Assembly: GCA_025667525.1 (NCBI GenBank)
Contig: CM046875.1
Span: forward strand, 203,170,271-203,234,270
DNA length: 64,000 nucleotides
Reading direction: 5' to 3'
DNA from: Glebionis coronaria
Lineage: Eukaryota; Streptophyta; Magnoliopsida; Asterales; Asteraceae
The translations under genes were made by a program, and so were the position numbers. Positions 1-11,752 of this stretch are shown here, one piece after another (the stretch's first letter is position 1; each line of letters starts with the position of its first letter). The notes beneath the pieces are model-generated. The model did not search any database, was not told the origin of the DNA, and saw nothing but the letters and a program-made list of their open reading frames with translations.

Positions 1-711
1 CGCATTTTTTTAATTATTGTAAAACCCACAATTAAAATCCTCGAACATTAATGATACACAGTCACAAAATTAATTAACGTTATTTATTCAGAAAATAAAT
101 AATAAAAAAATTATTCAGGTATCACGTGAATCCTATTTATTCAGTTAATAAATAATACACTTTGGAGTTTTAGCACGAGAATTAACAAACGTGAATGTCC
201 AAGATTTAAAAACGAAATGAAAATGTATAAATATAAGTGTGTGTCCAATTGGGCCGCAACTTTAAAAAAAGGCAATGGGCTTAAGCCCAGCCCGATTTTA
301 AATTAGCACAGGAAAGAAAATGTGGTCTTATTCCTTCCATTTATCATAACGTAGGGAACAAACCACAAGGGATCCAGGGTTTTGATTTTTTCGTCATTTG
401 ATTTGTGTGTTGTTTTCATCCTAAATCACACGAGAAGGTATTTGTCTCTTCCTTAAAAGCTTTAAACATCACGAATTCATGGATTTATGTTATTACAACT
501 TGTGTTTGTAAAGGTAAACAAGAATTACACTATAATCAGATCGTGGGTTTGATGTTGTACATGATAAACCGAGAGAATAAAAGTTTTCAGTGGTGTGTTA
601 TTGTTAAACAGCCGAGACATAAAGTCTCGGTGGTGATTTCTGTTTGCCCGCCACTAACAAACCCCAAATAATGGTAAGGGGGTGCGCGGTGGTGTTTTGG
701 TGGGCTGACCA

Positions 712-732
712 ACCGAGACTTCAAGTCTCGGT
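712..732. repeat. Perfect palindrome in the LTR of element A
   Basis: ACCGAGACTT at 712-721 and AAGTCTCGGT at 723-732 are exact reverse complements separated by one base. The copy in the 3' LTR (29089-29109) is also perfect. About 100 bp upstream, at 612-629, lies a second related inverted repeat, CCGAGAC with GTCTCGG around a short loop. A related palindrome occurs in the LTR of element I at 61688-61709, with different inner bases. Confidence 0.8.
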
Positions 733-819
733 GGCGTTTTGTTGTTTCCAGCCGCAAGCGGAAACACTGCAGGGTGTGTTTGGGTTTGTGTCAACATAAG
801 GGGGTGTTTGGGACTACGA

Positions 820-1038
820 GCAGTGGGAACCACTGCATTAGCAGTGGTAACTACTGCACTAACAGTGGAAATAATAACCAAACAGTTGGAACTGTAGGAA
901 AACAATGGGAACTTATAAGCAAACAGTGGGAACTGTAGGAAAACAGTGGGAACTTATAAGAAAACATTGGGAAGTGTAGGAAAACAGTGGGAACTTATAA
1001 CCAAACAGTGGGAACTTATAAGCAAACAGTGGGAACCA
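820..1038 (+). repeat. Minisatellite of CAGTGGGAAC units in LTR
   Basis: Repeated CAGTGGGAAC cores alternate with spacers such as TGTAGGAAAA and TTATAAGCAAA, giving units of about 17-35 bp. The same array lies in the 3' LTR at about 29200-29413, differing by point changes. It is upstream of the AT-rich half of the LTR. No coding role is apparent. Confidence 0.75.
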
Positions 1039-2582
1039 CAAGATTATTTAAATTGGTAAATCATTTTATAAATGAGTTCTATTAATAAATTAATTATATT
1101 GGCCGATTTTATTAATTTATATAATTCTAGCTTTATCATTTTATCCTATTAAAAACATATGAATAATTAACGATTTTATTTTTAAAATATTAAATTGGAA
1201 ATATTTCTAAATTAGGAAACTTTCTAATTATAATGAGTTACTATTTATAGTAATACCATAATATACATTATACAGAAATCAGAAATACATAATATACGCT
1301 ATGTAGTAAATAATTAAAGAATAGTCGGATTTATCAGAAGTACGCCAGACAATCAGATTAATCGGTTTATACGCAACCGGTAAATTAATACGAGAACAAA
1401 CAAAATGAATTAAGAACAATAATAAGCAGTAAACAGTAAACAATGAACAGTAATCAGACCACTTATGTCACGTCCCTTATTTATGTAGTAACCGTGAAGT
1501 CGGAGTAGATCTTCCAGCTTTCATTCTTATTTCATTACTGGACGCGAGGTACGGATTTTCCGTCCTTTCAGTAAGGACTTCCCTTCTATGCATGATTAGG
1601 ATTTCCCGTCTGCAGCCAATTGTTTTCCCTATTTATATGTTATAAGAATATCAGAAATCAGTTTTATAATTAAGTTAAATTGCCTGAGCCTTATATACAA
1701 GCATGACCAGTCAGTAGTACAAGTTACGGAGGTACCGTAACCATGACTCTTGAGGCACCAGTGTCGTGACTCACATGCAGAAGAGTGATATCCTGCATCG
1801 TCCCACTCAGCTCAGCTTGGCCATTTTATCAGTATTATTAGTGGGACGTATGGATGCATCCTAGGCTTATCAGTTTACAGTTATCAGGTGAATGTGGTGT
1901 GTGCTCTACATCCTTTACATTGGATTTGATCCCTCCACCCAACACAGTATTTAGAGGTCACCCCTCTACAGCATTTAGAGGTCACCCCTCTACAACATGA
2001 CGAGGTCATCCCTCCAGTTATTCATGCACCGTTGTTACATCACATGACCTATATAAGCCCTGGCAATTAAAATACAGTAAATGCATGTTTTTAGATTTAA
2101 TAATTAACAGTTCAGCTTTATTATTTATAAATCAGACTTATCAGATTTTCTATAGTTTTCATCTCACTCCGCATATCAGTCTATCAGCTTTAGTAATTAT
2201 TAATTATTTTAAGTTTAGTATCATCTTATCATCCATTATATCCGTTCACTGAGCATTATGCTCAGCCGTAGTTCTTTCATGTTCTAACGGCAGGTACACC
2301 AGGACATTCTTAAGATTCTGAGAGCTTGTGCATTGGATGGAAGCAATCCGGACTTCTTTACTTTATACACTTCATTCTTATATTGCCTATCGGACATTGT
2401 TCAGTCCTTTCTTTCAGTATTTTACTTTTCATGTTTTGAGCTTATGTTGGATTACCGATGTTTGATCCCGGTATTTCTGTTATGGTCAGTTAATGTTTTT
2501 TTTAGAACATTTACCTTATGCTTTGATGACACACCATAAATACACGTAATGGTCCACTGATCCAAGTGGGGTGTTACAATTA

Positions 2583-2594
2583 TTGTATCAGAGC
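2583..2594 (+). other. Primer binding site of element A (Met-type)
   Basis: TTGTATCAGAGC starts five bases after the LTR end. It differs from the usual initiator-Met site TGGTATCAGAGC at one base, consistent with an old copy. The related element I keeps the canonical form at 63802-63814. Confidence 0.8.
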
Positions 2595-2771
2595 GTAAGG
2601 TTCGACCTGTAGGCTCTAAAACATGACATGTGACTAGTGGGTAGTTACCAGGAACTTCCCAGATTTTGGCGTTGTTATCTTTCATGTTTCTCATGCATTT
2701 ATCAGTCAGTTTTCTTTAGTTATCAATCGTTTTTCTTAAATTTCTTTTGACTAAGTAAAAGGTTGGTATAG

Positions 2772-3226
2772 GACTGGCCATATTTAGTCGCATGTGCTTT
2801 TTAGCGAATTCTCGTTTTGGTGAACTGACCATAGGCGTTCACCCTTGACTGTTCAGATTTTTGTATAGATGAACTGACCATAGGCGTTCATCCTTACTCA
2901 TGTTAGATTCATGTTTTCAGTCGAATATTACTTGGTGAACCAGCCCATATATGTTCACCAATGTTCAGATCAAATTTTCATGCTTTACAATCGAATGTTG
3001 TTTTGTGAACCGATCCATAGTTGTTCACCTTTGTCATATCAGGACATTACATAAAATTTTGACAAGTATGTATTGGACTATAACCACCCATATTTAGTCC
3101 CATATCGTAAATTGCTATACATGACAGTTCTCAGAAAATTTGACAAGTAAGGAATCGAACCAGAATCGCCCATACTTAGTCACATGCTTTCTTTTATAAA
3201 TTCTATGGATTGAACCATAGCCATCC
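2772..3226 (+). repeat. Array of hairpins in the 5' leader of element A
   Basis: Just downstream of the primer site are successive inverted repeats around loops containing CCATA. Stems: GACT/AGTC (2772-2789); GGTGAAC/GTTCACC (2819-2843); GATGAAC/GTTCATC (2868-2892); TTGGTGAAC/GTTCACCAA (2932-2961); GTGAAC/GTTCAC (3005-3028); GGACTA/TAGTCC (3075-3100); and a weaker GGAT/ATCC (3207-3226). The second and third hairpins differ by a paired G-C to A-T change. The first hairpin recurs in element I at 63974-63991. A structured RNA leader is inferred, not shown. Confidence 0.7.
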
Positions 3227-4869
3227 ACACCATTTGATATTAAATCTCAGTTGACTATACCTTTATGTTCTTGATAACAATCAAGTTTCATACCCTCAAG
3301 TGGATGCCATTTTTATGCTGATTAAGTTCATGTCTCCTTCTGAGGATTTCATTTTCGGCAAGGTGATGTTGTTTTCATGCTAAAGAGTTATAGTAAAATC
3401 CTGTTTTCATAATAAATCATGTTTGATCTTCAACATGCATTTCGCCATGCTGACCATTGTTGAAATTCCGTTTAAACATATTCTTCAACCTCTATACAAC
3501 CAGCATTAAGTCTATGCAGGAATTACCAGGCTATCACATTACCCATTTCAGTTCAGTCTACTACCGTTTAAATCAATTTAGTTCTTGATCATGTCAGACA
3601 GGTGACACCAGTATTGATCATTCCATACAGTTTCCACCAGTACTATGTATAGTATTCCATATGTAGCTTTTGTACAGTGTCTCAATTATACTCCATCTAT
3701 AGTATTTCTTATGTACTTCACGTACAATGTCTCAGATATGCTACACATGCAGTATTCATTTTGTACTCCATGTACAATAGTCTAGGTGTACTCCATGTAC
3801 CTTACTCCATGGATATTGTTAATCAGTCCTCAGTCATCCCAGGTGTTTTCCACTTGCCGATATTCTACCAGATGCTGATACTGCTCGTGAGTTGAAGATT
3901 TTACCAGATGCGGATGCCGCTAACACTTTGAAGACCTCACAAATGCTGATGTTGCTGATACTTTGGAGATTTCTCAAGATGATGATGCTGTTTATACTAT
4001 AAAGACTCTACAGAACAAGGACAAAAATTATAAGTTTGAAATTTCTGATAAGAATAAATTTCAACCATCAGACACAACCATCCCATTCCATGCTTTTACC
4101 TTCTCAGCTAGATGTCACACTTCACTCAACTAACCATTCATTTAGAAGAGTGAGAACCAGAACCCAGCCGGTCACTCAGCAGAATAGTTACGTGAATCAC
4201 GGTCATGATAATGACCGTTATTAGTTGACAGATAAAGCAGTAGTGACAACCACCATGATTATAATTAATCAGTTAGTAATCATCAGAACTCCAGAACGAA
4301 CGTGACCAGAAATACAGGGGTCATCGGTCTAATCGGTCCGCCCACCCTAGTAGTCACCAAAATTTTCAGCCTTATTCAGATTCACCTAGCAAACACATGT
4401 CAAAACATCAGTCAAGACATCAGTCAAGACACGGACCTCATGTATCATCTCCGAAGACACTTGTCAGGACACTAGTTACGGTATATATCATAAGAGTGTC
4501 GTCTCTAGGTACGAGTCAAAACTCATATCTCCGATATGTTTTCTGAACCCAACTCTCAGAAATTCAGGGTACCCTCCAAGGGGTATACCCGTTCTGTCAT
4601 GCCATGCATAAGTTAAACTGTTAAAGACTCAGTCACCACCACTGGAGTATTATTCAGGTTAGACATGCAGTATTCATTCTGTGAGATTACAGACTGACGC
4701 ATTCAGTGAAAGTCTCCACGTTCAGTTAACGTATTCCTTTGTCAGCTTTATCTTAAATCAGATATTTACCTACCTCCCATCCAGAAAAGACTCCGCAATA
4801 CCACCCATATTTATAAAGGTTCTTCTTTTCAGTTAACGACGAGATCCGTCTTAATAATTCCCAAATATA
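3227..4869 (+). other. Decayed leader/gag region of element A
   Basis: Sequence lying where a chromovirus would carry gag and protease. No reading frame longer than about 70 codons survives, and I could not recognise a gag domain or a zinc knuckle. The stretch 3600-3800 is repetitive around TACTCCATGTAC-like phrases. It is treated as degenerate element A sequence because it lies between the primer site and the RT remnant. Confidence 0.5.
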
Positions 4870-6190
4870 TTCATTATGTTTTCTGCCAAAAAATCAGTAC
4901 AAATTGTTTCCGCCTTACAAGTGCGTGACTTATCAGTCCATATCTACGAAGACTTTCTAGCCACCAGTTATGATCCACTTCTGAAGTTCTTAAAATTTAT
5001 GATCAACAGATTTTCTTTCTTCAGCATGACCAGAAGTAATTGAGAAGGTGTTCCAGAATTTTCTCCCTAACCACGAGACGGAGTTTGACATCGAGCTTGT
5101 CTCAAGGACAGAACTTGTTTTCAGAACTTCTTATCGCGGAGCTTCAGCTGAGTTAAAAGAGTTGCGTCATTAATTGCAAGAGTTACCGGAACGAGGCTTT
5201 ATTCGCCCTAGCGCACCACCAGAAAGTGCACCGTTTCTGTCTATTAGAAAGAAGGCCGGTAACATGAGATCATGTATCGACCACCGGAAAATTTACCAGA
5301 TCACCATTCTTAATCGATATTTATTCCACGTATAGAAGATTTACCTGACCTGCTACGATATCTTAAATATTTTTCAGAATAATTCGCGACCATGCACCAG
5401 CAGTGGTGAGAGAAGAACATGATGTTTTCCAGATTATTGTTGAACAAGTTATAGTCTCTCTAAAATTTTGACTTATACGTCTGGGCTCCCTAATGCCCTA
5501 GCGATAGTATGAAATTTATGAATAAATTTGTTTTACGACTTTGTAGACAAAATCGTCAGTATGGTCTTTGATAACATCCTGATCTCCTAAATTTTTGTGA
5601 AGAACATGGGAATCATCTTTTCACGATTCTGCAGATTTTCTGATGAGAGGAAATAATATAAGCAGCTTTCTAGATGTATATTCTAGATGAACAAAGTGGA
5701 ATTTCCGAGCCATCCTACTTCATCAGAAAGAAAATTCAGATAATCCTGCGAAGGTGAAGGCCATCACCTGATGGTCCCGATCGACGCCTGTGAATGAGAT
5801 TTCCACCAGAATGTCCCGTAATTCCAGGCAGAATTTTGATAAGAAGCAGTATCGCACATTGATGCAGCTATGTTCATATCTAGATGCCTGCCATTCCAGC
5901 AGGTTTAAGATAGAACGCCGTCATGCTATCGAGTTATTACTACCAGTAGAAATTCTAGACCGAAAGGAGACAAGACTCCATAGAGATTGTTATCAGTTTA
6001 CCACAAACTAAAAAAAAAGTATAATACTATCTAAGGCATTGTCGACCATGTAATCAACCTACACGTTTTCTTTCATCCTGAAGGATTACGCAGTAGTGGA
6101 CCTACAAAAAATTCAGCAGTAAATTGTACGATTTCAAGGCATTCCATCGACCATCATATCAGACAGAATTCATGTTCACGATCACGTGTA
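4870..6190 (+). pseudogene. pol: Ruined gypsy pol (RT and integrase traces) of element A
   Basis: Translated piecewise, 5050-5400 matches the start of a Ty3/gypsy reverse transcriptase: a region like DFDIELV, then ELKELR, LQELPERGFIRPS, a degraded KKAG, CIDHRKI and ILNRY. The 5540-5660 stretch corresponds to the DDILIYSK and EEHGNHL region, and 5730-5770 to the NPAKVKAIT segment after the RT. At 6110-6175 a phrase like GIPSTIISDR matches the integrase core. Many stops and frameshifts lie between these blocks, so nothing functional remains. The integrase is cut short by the element B insertion at about 6265. The family call is sound; exact domain limits are not. Confidence 0.75.
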
Positions 6191-6265
6191 TGTTTACGTT
6201 CACTTTACGTTCACGTTTATTTTCACTTTCACGTTTACGTCTCATTCGTAGTATGATGTTGTATC

Positions 6266-6755
6266 AGTTCATGTTTTGTGCTATCTCATGATTTAAGCTC
6301 ACGTTAATGTTCATAACATGGTTCACGTTCAAGTTTGTGTGCCATTTCGCAATACACGTTTCACGGTTTATTACTGAATACGGATACAAGAAGCTTGAGA
6401 AACCAAACTCAAGTTTAGCACATCTATTCCATAACCAGGCAGACGTTTCACATCTTAGGCTGTATCATTTGACATTCCTTCCTCAGTATCCGATCTCGTT
6501 TTTAAGCTTAGTGTGGGGAACGTGAAACTTGAGAGTGATGAACATTCATGACATCCCAAAGCCCTAATGTAAGTCTTCGATATCTCTACTTGTTTTCCTC
6601 TTTTAAATATCTTGTAATTTTCTATCTCTTGAAGTTTCCTTAATGTCTAGTGTTCAATAAAGGCCAAGTTGGGTTAATTATGATAGAAAATGTAATTCTT
6701 GCTTTGTAATTAATGCACTGCATGAGGGCATTGCAATGGTCAAGTATAGGGGATT
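6266..6755 (+). other. Terminal internal segment of element B, inverted
   Basis: Plus-strand sequence matching the last internal segment of element H (about 56130-56619), including TTTTTAAGCTTAGTGTGGGG at 6500-6519 and the CCCTAAT block at 6562-6568. It ends in the purine tract TATAGGGGATT (6745-6755) directly before the LTR. The rest of B runs the other way, so this piece and its LTR are inverted relative to the body. Confidence 0.7.
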
Positions 6756-8639
6756 TAATAAATGTGTAAACACTTATCCTTTTACACTTTAGTTATAATA
6801 ATAACCAAGCCAAAACGTGTATTTAGTGTCGTAAATGTCGGAATTTTGCGTGCTTTGTGTTTTTATTGTGTTTTAGGACCAAAATGTGAAAAGGGAAGAA
6901 AACACGGGCTTTCACGGGCTTTTATCGAAGAAAAAGACAAAAGACGAAGTCAAAAGATCAAGAGTGCAAAAAGAACGGAAGTCCAAGGCCTATTCTAAAG
7001 ATTTATCGAAGAAAAAGTCTAAAGACGGAAGTTTAATCAAGTCGAAGAACTCAAGTCTAATAAATGAAGAAATTATAAGACGAGTTCAATTTATCTATCA
7101 ACAAATCCTGAGACAAAGTCGAGAAAGTCGAAGAATTTATAAACGAAAAGACGAGAAGAAGAAGAAAGCATCAACACATTTAATCTCCCCAATAAATAGA
7201 ATCCTTAACCTCATTTTGTGAGGTGTTAGCTAAATTGACAACTTAGCTCTCCACTTTATTTTTCATGCACTTTCATATTGTCAATTTACTTTATTGTCTT
7301 TAATTTCAAGTTATTTCCAAGTAAGTTTTTAATTTGTGTTGTTGAATCTTTATTTTTAATCAACTTTTTCATTAATCTCTCATTTTACCTTTCTTGTTGA
7401 TTTGATTTTTATGCTTATTTGCTTATTGTCATGATTATTTGATTGTTCTTTATATTTTTGTGTGTTTGATTGTGTTAGCTTTTTGATCTTATAGCTTATT
7501 GATTGTTTTTCTTAATTTTAATTAAGTGTTTTTAAAAGTTATTTTATAAAAAGTTGATTTTAAATATTTTGATTATTTAGTGTTATTAAAAGTTTTTAAA
7601 TTTTGGCCTATTTGCTTTTCCTTAAAGTTGAATTAGTTAAGTTTTTAGATAAGTGCTTATTTAGTTTTTAGCTTATTTTTAGTCTTGCTTAGTTTGGTTC
7701 TAATTCGGGTTATCTCAAAACCCTAGTTACCCGACTTAGGTATAACTTTGTTTATTCCGACTTGTATGCAAATTGTTTATTCAGACTTAGGTGTAGAATT
7801 GCCTTTTCCCGAATTAAGTACTTAATCATCATATCCAGAATTATGTGCAAGCTCTTCATTCCGAATTAAGTGCATCGTTTCATTTCCCGAATTAGGTCAA
7901 GGACCATGGATTCCGAATTAGCTCTATTGCATAGATTCCAGATTATGTTAGTGACAGAGATTCTGAATTATGTATAGAATGTGAATTCCGAACTAGATCT
8001 AGACCAGGTATTCCGAATTAGAAGCAAGATTAATATTCCGAACTAGATCTAGAAGATAGAATCCGAATTAGGTTCCTTATTTACATATTCCGAATTAGCT
8101 CTTAGGTTGGCATTCCGGATTAGTTGGTCATCACACATTCCGACTTATATGCAACATCATCTTATTCCGAATTAAGAGTAGGACTAGTATCCCGAATTGT
8201 GTGTTGAACACACATTCCGAATTAGGTTAGGGTTTAGGTTTCCCGACTTAGGTTCAGTTTGATTTTTTAGATTTACTATTTTCATTTCAAGCATTTATTT
8301 TTCCAGCTATTTTTCTTAAGAGTTATTTTTATTGTTTTACTTTATTTTAAATTTCAAGTTTGCATTTTTATTAAGTTTTCAAATTTATGTTTTGTCAAGT
8401 TTTAATTTCTAGTCATTTAATTAATTTACTTTTAAAGTCTTAATCTTTCACCATTTACTTTTTAATCTTTTTTAGCTTTATTTACCTTGTCATTTACTTT
8501 AAAGTTTGCATTTTTACTTTACTACAACGACAACACTTTCTTTATTTCACCAAGAACAACTGAGTAACACATTAACCATTGTCAATTCGAATCGAGACGA
8601 GACGATAACTTTTTCATACTTGGCAAAAACCTGTTATTA
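6756..8639 (+). repeat. Left LTR of element B (inverted orientation)
   Basis: 1884-bp LTR in plus orientation, beginning TAATAAATGTG and ending TTATTA. It is the reverse complement of the right LTR (22959-24831), giving two inverted arms about 14 kb apart. It is followed by AAATGGCGCC, the start of a Tat/Athila primer site, which then breaks off at 8649. The TATA box region at 7191-7198 has decayed to AATAAATA. It carries the 25-bp box array at 7755-8250. Confidence 0.85.
7755..8250 (+). repeat. 25-bp phased ATTCCGAATTAG minisatellite in B LTR
   Basis: About 20 copies of a TTCCGAATTAG-like box. Box starts read at 7755, 7780, 7807, 7834, 7859, 7885, 7911, 7936, 7961, 7986, 8011, 8036, 8061, 8088, 8113, 8138, 8165, 8190, 8215 and 8241, so spacing is 25-27 bp while the sequence between boxes varies. 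It lies downstream of the LTR TATA region, so it would be in the transcribed leader. The mirror copy is at 23340-23880. The leader of copia E carries the same kind of array. Confidence 0.85.
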
Positions 8640-8649
8640 AAATGGCGCC

Positions 8650-10460
8650 ATTATTATAAGTTAGCAAACTAACACAAACTCATGTGGCCCAATTATTCAC
8701 TTAGACTCCCTTATTCCTAGGTGTATCTCTTATATTTTATTGTTGTCTTGAATGATCACGAAGATGCATTGTTGACTTATTTCGATAGTTTATTTAGGCC
8801 GAAAATAAAGTATGACGATTTAATCAATAGTTAGCTAATGGACAAAATGTTTTAAAACTGCTTCTCGGGCTCTTATAAAGTTCATATCTTGGCATAACTC
8901 GCTTCACGATTTGAGACCTTTCTTGGACTGATATTTGGCAACGACTTCATACTTCGAATCTTGAGAGACGTTCTTGAAATAATGGTCTTCTCTTCATATA
9001 GGAATTTCTTCACTTGAAGTTTTTGAGAGATTCTTACTATTTGGACCATGACTTCTTCATTTTTCTCAAATCTTTATTTGGGATTTTGATATACAACGAT
9101 CCGCCTTCTTTTAGGACTTGGATCTGTTTATCCTCATACCTTGCTAGGGTCTTTTCGGATAGACTTCTACATGATCTTTAGGGGAGTATTTGCTTTTCGT
9201 CGTGTGTCTCGATCCTTCATATTGATTTTTGATAAATGATTCTTCACATCACTTTGGATCTTTAGCAACAAAATGTAGCCCTCATGCCTTGTTAGGGCCT
9301 TTTCGGACTCGCCAATCTTCACATCCCGCTTCAATAAGTTATGCCTTGGCCATGAACTCTAATTAATACCGAGCAACTTTTAAACGATCTTGTGCTAGAA
9401 GCTAAGTAACTTTTCAAACCGTACGACCTTACTTATTGCAATTAAATTATTTAACAAGCGATGGGAGAAAAAGCTCATAATTAACTCACATAAATTCATG
9501 AAAGAATACCAAACTTATAATTGACTCTATCATCTATCGTTCTCCATAATTTAAAATCTCAAGGAATGAGACTCGTGGATGCTTAGCCAATTAAATCAAA
9601 TTTTTAGGTTTTCAAGTCATCTATAGGATCTTGCAACTTCTTAGACTTTTTCAAGTTTAGAATTCGCATTTTAAAGTTCCTTTGATAAAAGACTTTCAAG
9701 GATCAATTATAGGAACTTGCGAAAATTTCTTGTTCTTAACCCGTAAGAGATAAGACTTTCGCGTTTTAAAGTTCCCTATATAAAAGCCTAGCAAAACTTG
9801 ACTTAAACACGTTAAGGATACTAGCTAGAGTAAACTTAGATAAGTAAACTCGGGTTGAGTCAAAAGATTCATAACGGGCCTAATATATCAAAGACATCTA
9901 AACTTATTAAAACCATTTTATTAAAAATAAGTAAATAATAACAACAAAGGAAAATACAACTAGGCCAAAATAGATTAAAAATTTTGGAAAATTTCGAAAA
10001 ATCAATTTTCCGGTCAAAATGAGGACAAATACATGGAAAAGCCCACTTAACTTCGATAGAAGTCCCCCCTACACTTGATATAAACATTGTCCTCAATGTT
10101 TAAGCATGTGGGAGTAAACTCCCCTACACTTAGGACATTGTGTATGTTGTTTAAATCTTGCCAAGGAAGAGACAACTAAAGTGATTCCTATTTTAATATT
10201 GAAGAATATAAAATAGTGAATCAAAAGAGTGTAGGATAGAACCGGGAAGACGGGTACACGGAATCACGGGTCGTCAAAAGTCATCAAGAATAGATATTTG
10301 AAAGCTCGAATCCCTGCACATGATAAGAGAGAAAATAAACACATATGAGGGTCTTCCCCTACACTTATTATAAAAATGGAATAAAAGGATAGATACATGG
10401 GTTGCCTCCCGAGAAGCGCTTGTTTTTGTTCACCGAGTCGTGAGCCTGACTCGACCTTGA
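8650..10460 (-). other. 3' non-coding region of element B
   Basis: Read on the minus strand this parallels the region after the coding part of element H: the GTGTAGGGGAGTTTACTCC block (minus strand of about 10103-10121; H 54931-54949), the CTCTAGCTAGTATCC block (about 9817-9831; H 55305-55319) and the GAGATTTTAAA block (about 9549-9559; H 55377-55387). No pol-like protein is visible. It stops at 8650 against the inverted LTR. Confidence 0.65.
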
Positions 10461-10784
10461 TTACAATGGTAAGAAGCTTGAATAAAATCCACCGGGATCA
10501 AATACATGGTTTTCGTCCATAAAATAACACAAACTTAAGGATAACAAGGCAAGCCAAAGAAGAGTAGGCAAGGTTCCCTTAAGCAGTGATTGAGCACGGT
10601 GGTAGAAAGTATGATGAAGTGCAAGCATATCTCCATTGTTTCCAAGAATCTTTCCTTTTATTTCATCAGATGGATACTGAGATGGCTTAAAAACTCCGAT
10701 ACCCGGATCGAACACCTTTTCCTTTAGGGGAAAATAAGACTCAGGCTTAGTAGAATTTGAAGAAGATCCGCTCATAAATCGCAC
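10461..10784 (-). pseudogene. C-terminal segment of B gag-protease polyprotein
   Basis: 107-codon minus-strand frame with a YFPLKEKVFDPGIGVFKPSQ phrase near residue 17, followed by a hydrophobic stretch and a second VFDPG phrase. The same SYFPMKG/VFDPG phrase lies in element H near 54215-54260, so it is a shared tail of this polyprotein family. It follows the acidic linker after protease with stops between. Its role is unknown to me; it is not RT or integrase. Confidence 0.55.
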
Positions 10785-10816
10785 AATCTCATCTGACTAA
10801 GGTGGATAGAGAGGTG

Positions 10817-11752
10817 TCAAAACATAAGTCCTGCGGATGTTGGTGTCTTCCGGTTTCGTCTCCTTTGCAACGGGTTTCTTAATATCCAAAGGAGGATAAA
10901 GACCAAAATCAAAGTCCAAAGGAGGAGAATCATTCTCATCGGGGAAGTATGTATTGAGAAAAGTAGCAAAATATTCCTCAAATGAGTAATTGTCCAAAGT
11001 ATCAAGAGTGTTTGTGGAGGATCTTCATCAAAAGTAGGAGTAAGGTCATCATTTGAAGAATCACTCGAAAGAGTATTAACATCACAAAAGTCATCATAAG
11101 TTGGCATGTCTTTATACTCTGTAGAAAAATCATCATAATCATCCACATCGGAACTAGAATTATCATCATAGATTGGTGGAGAATCATAAATTGGTGGGGC
11201 ATCATAAATTGGTGGGGCATCCAAATTGGGAAGAGGATCTTTAGAATCTTCCACATTTTCTTGAAAAAGTGGATTATCATAGATAGGCTCGAAAAGAGGA
11301 TTATTGTAAACGATAAAATCATCAAGCTTTGTACTCTCCAAAGTAGGTGAGTCAAGCTCGTCTTGAAGCACATCAATCATGTTCACCGATTCTCTTCCAT
11401 TGGATTTGTTTGTGATCTTCCCCATCGTAAAGACTTCTGCATCATTCCCGACCCTTAAGATTAATTCACCTTCGACAACATCGACTAAAGCTTTTCCGGT
11501 TCTCAAGAATGGCCGTCCAAGTATTAACAGAATTTGAGGGTCCATTTCATAATCAACAACAACAAAGTCGACCGGAAAATTGAAGGTGCCAAACATAACA
11601 AACACAACTTCGGCAATACCAACGGGGTAGGTGAGAGTTTGATTTGCTAGCTCAAGAGTCATCTTTGTTGGTGTAAGATCGGGTAATGATAACTTTTTCC
11701 AAACACTTAATGGCATCAAATTTATATTTGCCCCGAGATCGGCTAAGGCAGT
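10817..11752 (-). pseudogene. Retroviral-type aspartic protease and acidic linker of B
   Basis: Continues the frame interrupted by element C. Just inside the break lies ALADLGANINLMP, the protease active-site region (D-L-G-A where many proteases have D-T/S-G). LGRPFLRTG near residue 90 of the open part is the conserved C-terminal protease block. After that comes a long acidic linker with three tandem APPIYD/SPPIYD units and Asp-rich stretches, then a frame break near 11000. The protease would process the Gag polyprotein; here it is split and inactive. No RT follows, so the element is gag-protease only. Confidence 0.75.

Larger units (their letters stand above)
18..2578 (+). repeat. 5' LTR of element A
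   Basis: 2561-bp direct terminal repeat. It matches the split 3' LTR (25545-26016, 28822-30635, 33910-34190) almost throughout, with scattered substitutions and small indels. Near its 3' end it carries the gene-like tail of Tekay LTRs, ending GGGGTGTTACA directly before the primer binding site. It contains a perfect palindrome at 712-732 and a minisatellite at 820-1038. Its short ORFs are not conserved coding sequence. Confidence 0.92.

Noticed and set aside
405..671. 88-codon frame in the 5' LTR of A
   Set aside because: Disrupted in the 3' LTR copy, first by element D and also by substitutions.
5790..6011. 73-codon frame as part of the A integrase
   Set aside because: The order relative to the IISDR phrase at about 6150 does not fit an integrase, and the match is weak; treated only as part of the ruined pol.
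6886..7221. 111-codon Lys-rich frame in the left LTR of B
   Set aside because: Not kept open in the right LTR and lies upstream of and over the TATA region.
7755..8250. CRISPR-like regularly spaced repeats
   Set aside because: Plant nuclear LTR, boxes only about 12 bp, degenerate and with spacers of equal length but no cas genes; it is a minisatellite.
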